64,000 nt of DNA from Acidobacteriaceae bacterium. Its GTDB lineage: Bacteria; Acidobacteriota; Terriglobia; Terriglobales; Acidobacteriaceae. Positions 61,090 to 64,000 of the stretch are shown here, one piece after another. The position numbers and the translations under genes are program-made. Each line of letters opens with the position of its first letter. The first letter of the stretch is position 1. Below the pieces are notes generated by a model. The model had not been told where the DNA came from, did no database searches, and was given only the letters and a program-made list of their open reading frames with translations. The stretch spans positions 195,098 through 259,097 of the forward strand of contig PLGG01000017.1 of the NCBI GenBank assembly GCA_003138515.1, given 5' to 3'.

Positions 61090-61263
61090 ATGAGATTCAT
61101 CGGCACGATCGATTCGCGGGGCCGCGTCACAATTCCGATCCAGCTGCGCCGCAAGCTTGGCTGGATGAAGCGAATGAAGGTTATCCTCCGGGAGGTTGAC
61201 GGAGTGATTTGGATCCAGCGCGCGACCGACGCGCAGCCGACCGGCGGCAAGCGCCGCCGATAA
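61090..61263 (+). CDS. Orphan AbrB-like DNA-binding protein
   Basis: A 57-aa protein with a SpoVT/AbrB pattern: FIGTIDSRGRVTIPIQLRRKLGW, then MKVILREVDGVIWIQ. No toxin gene follows, since the next gene is ackA on the other strand. It may be a stand-alone regulator or the remains of a toxin-antitoxin locus. An upstream in-frame ATG at 61054 is possible; AAGAG lies about eight bases before the ATG chosen. Confidence 0.65.
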   Translation: MRFIGTIDSRGRVTIPIQLRRKLGWMKRMKVILREVDGVIWIQRATDAQPTGGKRRR

Positions 61264-61267
61264 GACC

Positions 61268-62464
61268 TCACTCGCCGAGCAGCCTCACCACGTGATTCAC
61301 AATCATCAGGTCTTCGAGTGGCGGAATCACACGCACCGTCACCGGTGAGTTTGCCGCGGAGATCACCGCCGTGCCGCGCACATTGTTTCGCTTTGCATCC
61401 ACCACAATTCCCAGCGCGCCCAGTCCCGCGCAAATCTCCGCGCGCGATCGAATGTCGTTTTCGCCGATGCCGCCGGTGAAGACCAGCATGTCGAGGCCAT
61501 TCAACTCCGCCACGTAACTCCCGATCCATCGCGCGATCGTCCAGCAGAACTTGTCTACCGCGAGCCGCGCCTTCTCGTTGCCGGCCTCGATCGCCTCCCG
61601 CAGGTCGCGCATGTCGTTCGAGAGCTCGCTCACGCCAAGCAGCCCGGACTTCTTGCTCACCACCGTCTCCAGCTTCTCCGCCGCCTCCGCCGCATTCGGC
61701 GTCCCCTCGGCAATCTTCTTCAGGATGAAAATCAGCACGCCGGGGTCGATGTCGCCAGTGCGCGTACCGCTGATGATGCCGCCCGATGGCGTCAGGCCCA
61801 TCGAGGTGTCCAGGCACTGGCCGTTGCGGATCGCGGAGATCGACGCGCCGTTTCCAAGGTGCGCAACGATCAGCTTCTCCGGAACGTTGGGCTGCAACTG
61901 ATAGATGATCGACTCGTATGAGATGCCGTGATACCCGTAGCGCCGCACGCCCATGGCAGCATACTCCGCGGGGATGGGCATACGCGTCGCGACCTCCGGC
62001 AGCGTGCGGTGAAAGTATGTGTCGAGCACCGCAAAGTTTGGAATGCCCGGAAACAGCCGTAGCGCTTCGCGCATGATGTAAACCGCGATGGGCGTGTGCA
62101 ACGGCGCAAGAGCCGAGTAGCTTTCAATCTCGTCGATGAGAGCAGGCGTGATGCGCTGGTTCTCGCGGACTGTGGGCCCTCCGCAGACCACGCGGTGCCC
62201 GATGGCTACCGGGGCTGGTAACTCGCCGGATTTAAGCGCGTCGGCTACCAGTTTGAAGGCAACCGCGCGGCTGGGCACTGCCGGAGTCTGATCCACCAGC
62301 TTCTTGTCCGCCGCGTCTTTGATCCAGAACTTTCCCAGATCGGTCCCAATGCCATCGACCGCGCCCTCAAGGAGCCGCACCCTCTCGCCGTTGCCGGCTT
62401 CATACAATGAAAACTTGATGGAAGAAGAACCGCTGTTCAAAACCAGAATCGGCAAGGATGGCAT
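61268..62464 (-). CDS. ackA: Acetate kinase
   Basis: Reversibly makes acetyl-phosphate from acetate and ATP. ILVLNSGSSSIKFSLY is at residues 6-21. AIGHRVVCGG, DTYFHRTLPEVA, GYHGISYES, VAHLGNGASI and the GLTPSGGIISGTRTGDIDPG-type block are all canonical. At 398 aa it is full length. GAGGGG lies eight bases before the ATG. No phosphotransacetylase gene is in the window. Confidence 0.97.
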   Translation of the reverse strand: MPSLPILVLNSGSSSIKFSLYEAGNGERVRLLEGAVDGIGTDLGKFWIKDAADKKLVDQTPAVPSRAVAFKLVADALKSGELPAPVAIGHRVVCGGPTVRENQRITPALIDEIESYSALAPLHTPIAVYIMREALRLFPGIPNFAVLDTYFHRTLPEVATRMPIPAEYAAMGVRRYGYHGISYESIIYQLQPNVPEKLIVAHLGNGASISAIRNGQCLDTSMGLTPSGGIISGTRTGDIDPGVLIFILKKIAEGTPNAAEAAEKLETVVSKKSGLLGVSELSNDMRDLREAIEAGNEKARLAVDKFCWTIARWIGSYVAELNGLDMLVFTGGIGENDIRSRAEICAGLGALGIVVDAKRNNVRGTAVISAANSPVTVRVIPPLEDLMIVNHVVRLLGE

Positions 62465-62601
62465 GAATCAAACCCCTCGGTGGATCAAGTGTGCGAGTCG
62501 GAAAAATCGGCGCGCACCACGAAGAACCGCCTGTGATCAAGCCTATCAGCCGCTTCAATTGTCGAAGGGTGACTCGTGTCACACCCCAAAATCTGGTCGG
62601 C

Positions 62602-63663
62602 CTAAAAGTAACGCTTTAGCTTCAGAATCTGCGATTCGAATCCATACCAAAGCGCCGTCGCGACCAGCGTGGTCATCACGAGTCGAAAGCCCACGACAGC
62701 AAGATTTCCGGTGATGCCGTACGGATCCATCCGAAGATCGAACCAGCCGAAGTAGATGAATACCGAAATGTGGGTCATATAGAGTCCATAGCTGATGCGG
62801 CCGTAAAGAGGCAGCGGCCCGCGCCGCAGCACCGCGTTGAGCGGATTGCGCGCCCCGGTCGATGCGATGGCCGCCAGCGTCGCGCCGGTAAAGCCAAATG
62901 CCAGCGCGGAGTCAAGATATGCTGTTCCGCCGGCAATGGTCGCCGCCGCTGCAATACCCAGTGCAAACGCGGCGAGGCCGATTGCAAGCCACGCCCGGCG
63001 GCTGAGCTTCAACGTGTAGAACCCGAGCGCCAGCAAACTGCCCAGGGCGATCCCGTCTAAATGGATCAGTGTGTTGGTCGGCGTCATCCAATGCAGATTT
63101 GCATGTCGAAAAATAGGCGATGCGACGAGCGCGGCTATCGGCACTGAAGCCAGCATCCAGGGCCGGCGGAGCACGCGCACCACCGGCGCCCACACAAAGT
63201 AGTATTGCTCTTCAATTGCCAGCGCCCATGAGGGTCCGAGTGCTGGTGGCAGAGAGAGGTGAAACAGGTTCTGCACGCAAAAGATGTAAGCCAACCACGG
63301 CGCGGCCTTGATCGCCTGCCACACGCTGCCGCCCACGAACCACGGCGCGTTCAGGTAAACAACGACCAGGACAAGCAAATAGACCGGCCACACGCGCAGC
63401 GCCCGGCGCCCATGAAAGTTATGCAGGTAATGCGGCTTGTCCCGCGTTTCCAGCAGAATGCATGTGATCAGGAAACCGCTGAAAACAAAGAAGAGGATGA
63501 CGCCCGCCCATCCCCACAGGCTGGCGGAATAGATCCACGTTCCTTTGAGGCGCGGTTGGCAGTGATACAGGACTACCGCAAGAATCGCCAGGCCGCGCAA
63601 CCCGTCAAGTTCAGGCAAGTAGGATGGAAGCCAGGTTGGACGTTGCATTGTCGAAGAGGTCAA
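62602..63663 (-). CDS. Acyltransferase 3 family membrane protein
   Basis: A 353-aa protein with about ten helices. N-terminal ELDGLRGLAILAVVLYH carries the family's arginine and histidine, followed by FFVFSGFLITCILL and RRALRVWPVY. Such enzymes O-acetylate or acylate exported polysaccharides. The TTG at 63663 has GAGG seven bases upstream, while ATG 63648 is the other option. A GAGGTCA/TGACCTC inverted repeat (63656-63674) overlaps the start region, which lies nine bases after the preceding gene. Confidence 0.88.
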   Translation of the reverse strand: MTSSTMQRPTWLPSYLPELDGLRGLAILAVVLYHCQPRLKGTWIYSASLWGWAGVILFFVFSGFLITCILLETRDKPHYLHNFHGRRALRVWPVYLLVLVVVYLNAPWFVGGSVWQAIKAAPWLAYIFCVQNLFHLSLPPALGPSWALAIEEQYYFVWAPVVRVLRRPWMLASVPIAALVASPIFRHANLHWMTPTNTLIHLDGIALGSLLALGFYTLKLSRRAWLAIGLAAFALGIAAAATIAGGTAYLDSALAFGFTGATLAAIASTGARNPLNAVLRRGPLPLYGRISYGLYMTHISVFIYFGWFDLRMDPYGITGNLAVVGFRLVMTTLVATALWYGFESQILKLKRYF

Positions 63664-63672
63664 GTCATGACC

Positions 63673-63909
63673 TCAGTTGGTGTTCTTGGCAAAGCCTTCC
63701 ACGATCCATCCAGCGATCCAGAGAAGGACGCCGGGAATAGCCAGCAGGAGTACTTCGAGAATTCCAATACCGCCGGCGATAGCGCCAAGACCTGGACCGG
63801 CTATTAAAACCAACTGCAGGCATATGAGCAGTCCACCAAGAGCGGCTGGAGCCGCCGCCAGCCATAGCCCCGCGCGTTTCATTCTTGTTGCGCCTTCTCC
63901 AACATTCAT
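63673..63909 (-). CDS. Small hydrophobic membrane protein, 78 aa
   Basis: Two strongly hydrophobic segments (about residues 14-40 and 44-68) rich in Gly, Leu and Ala, with a short N-terminal basic part. GGGGGAG precedes the ATG closely. An internal ATG (63882) with GGAGAAGG nine bases upstream is an alternative start. It is adjacent to the acyltransferase and probably co-transcribed. No function recognised. Confidence 0.6.
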   Translation of the reverse strand: MNVGEGATRMKRAGLWLAAAPAALGGLLICLQLVLIAGPGLGAIAGGIGILEVLLLAIPGVLLWIAGWIVEGFAKNTN

Positions 63910-63950
63910 AGCTCCCCCTTGCTGAGCGAGCTGCTCCAGCGCCTATGTTT

Positions 63951-63978
63951 TCCTACTCCCTGTTCCCTAATCCCTAGT
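63951..63978. repeat. Heptameric array, four units near CCCTANT
   Basis: TCCTACT, CCCTGTT, CCCTAAT and CCCTAGT are contiguous 7-bp units in the terminal intergenic stretch. It may continue beyond the window or pair with an opposed array there. Confidence 0.6.
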
Positions 63979-64000
63979 TGTGGTGCATCAACAGGTTGTT

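Noticed and set aside
60978..61817. Long N-terminal extension in frame with ctaA
   Set aside because: It lies antisense to the AbrB-like gene and the end of ackA, reads as low-complexity Arg/Gly sequence, and a good ribosome site precedes the ATG at 60977.

Overview
The window looks like a piece of an Acidobacteriota chromosome, most likely class Terriglobia. It is GC-rich and gene-dense. It carries three VWFA-related proteins of the acidobacterial type, a large Oar-like TonB receptor with a carboxypeptidase-regulatory-like N-terminus and a glycine-rich stretch, and many secreted TPR proteins. Housekeeping genes are scattered rather than in long operons. I found no rRNA, tRNA, CRISPR array, insertion sequence, integrase or prophage. 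The taxonomic call is inferred from family content and was not checked by a search.

Layout. 1-4200 (+): a 5'-truncated membrane-anchored protein, nnr, tsaE and a YiaK-like dehydrogenase. 4200-10200 (-): DUF1015, an amidase, a GerMN protein and a GT22 mannosyltransferase in an overlapping operon, then murI and fabI. 10400-18600 (+): two VWFA proteins, a PLP trans-sulfuration enzyme, tsaB-rimI, a DUF465 protein, psd-pssA and an aspartate-semialdehyde-dehydrogenase homologue without its cysteine. 18550-19330 (+): a vapBC-type toxin-antitoxin pair behind a palindromic operator. 19360-24760 (-): dgt, a large TPR protein and purH. 24977-32300: rhomboid protease, XRE regulator, TonB receptor and a third VWFA protein. 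32300-35640: small proteins, kdsC, queC-queE and trmO. 36058-39517: ECF sigma factor, an anti-sigma factor with a TonB_C-like periplasmic end, and a secreted TPR protein. 39659-45676: rnc, two signal peptidases I, AsmA and a HAD phosphatase. 45711-48606 (-): a carbonic-anhydrase-like protein, metK and a membrane HTH protein. 48849-56000 (+): an FtsX-type permease, threonine dehydratase, an SH3/TPR-like protein, uppP and ftsK. 56258-59929 (+): a sodium/sugar symporter, a 73-aa membrane protein and a fucose/arabinose-isomerase-like enzyme. 60015-63909: heme A synthase, an orphan AbrB-like protein, acetate kinase, an acyltransferase and a small membrane protein.

Functional themes are the cell envelope (murI, uppP, amidase, psd/pssA, lepB x2, AsmA, kdsC, acyltransferase), tRNA modification (tsaE, tsaB, trmO, queC, queE) and signalling across the envelope (sigma/anti-sigma, TonB receptor, VWFA proteins).

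The most unusual non-coding signal is a set of degenerate 7-bp tandem arrays between genes. Each has its own sequence but the same period, and several are arranged as inverted pairs. A second signal is a TANNNT hexamer 6-11 nt before the ATG of eight genes, most with no Shine-Dalgarno, which suggests leaderless transcripts. I did not find a clearly new multi-gene system. The best protein-level leads are the anti-sigma/TonB_C chimera, the carbonic-anhydrase-like protein with two zinc histidines replaced by Asp, and the Asd homologue lacking its catalytic cysteine.
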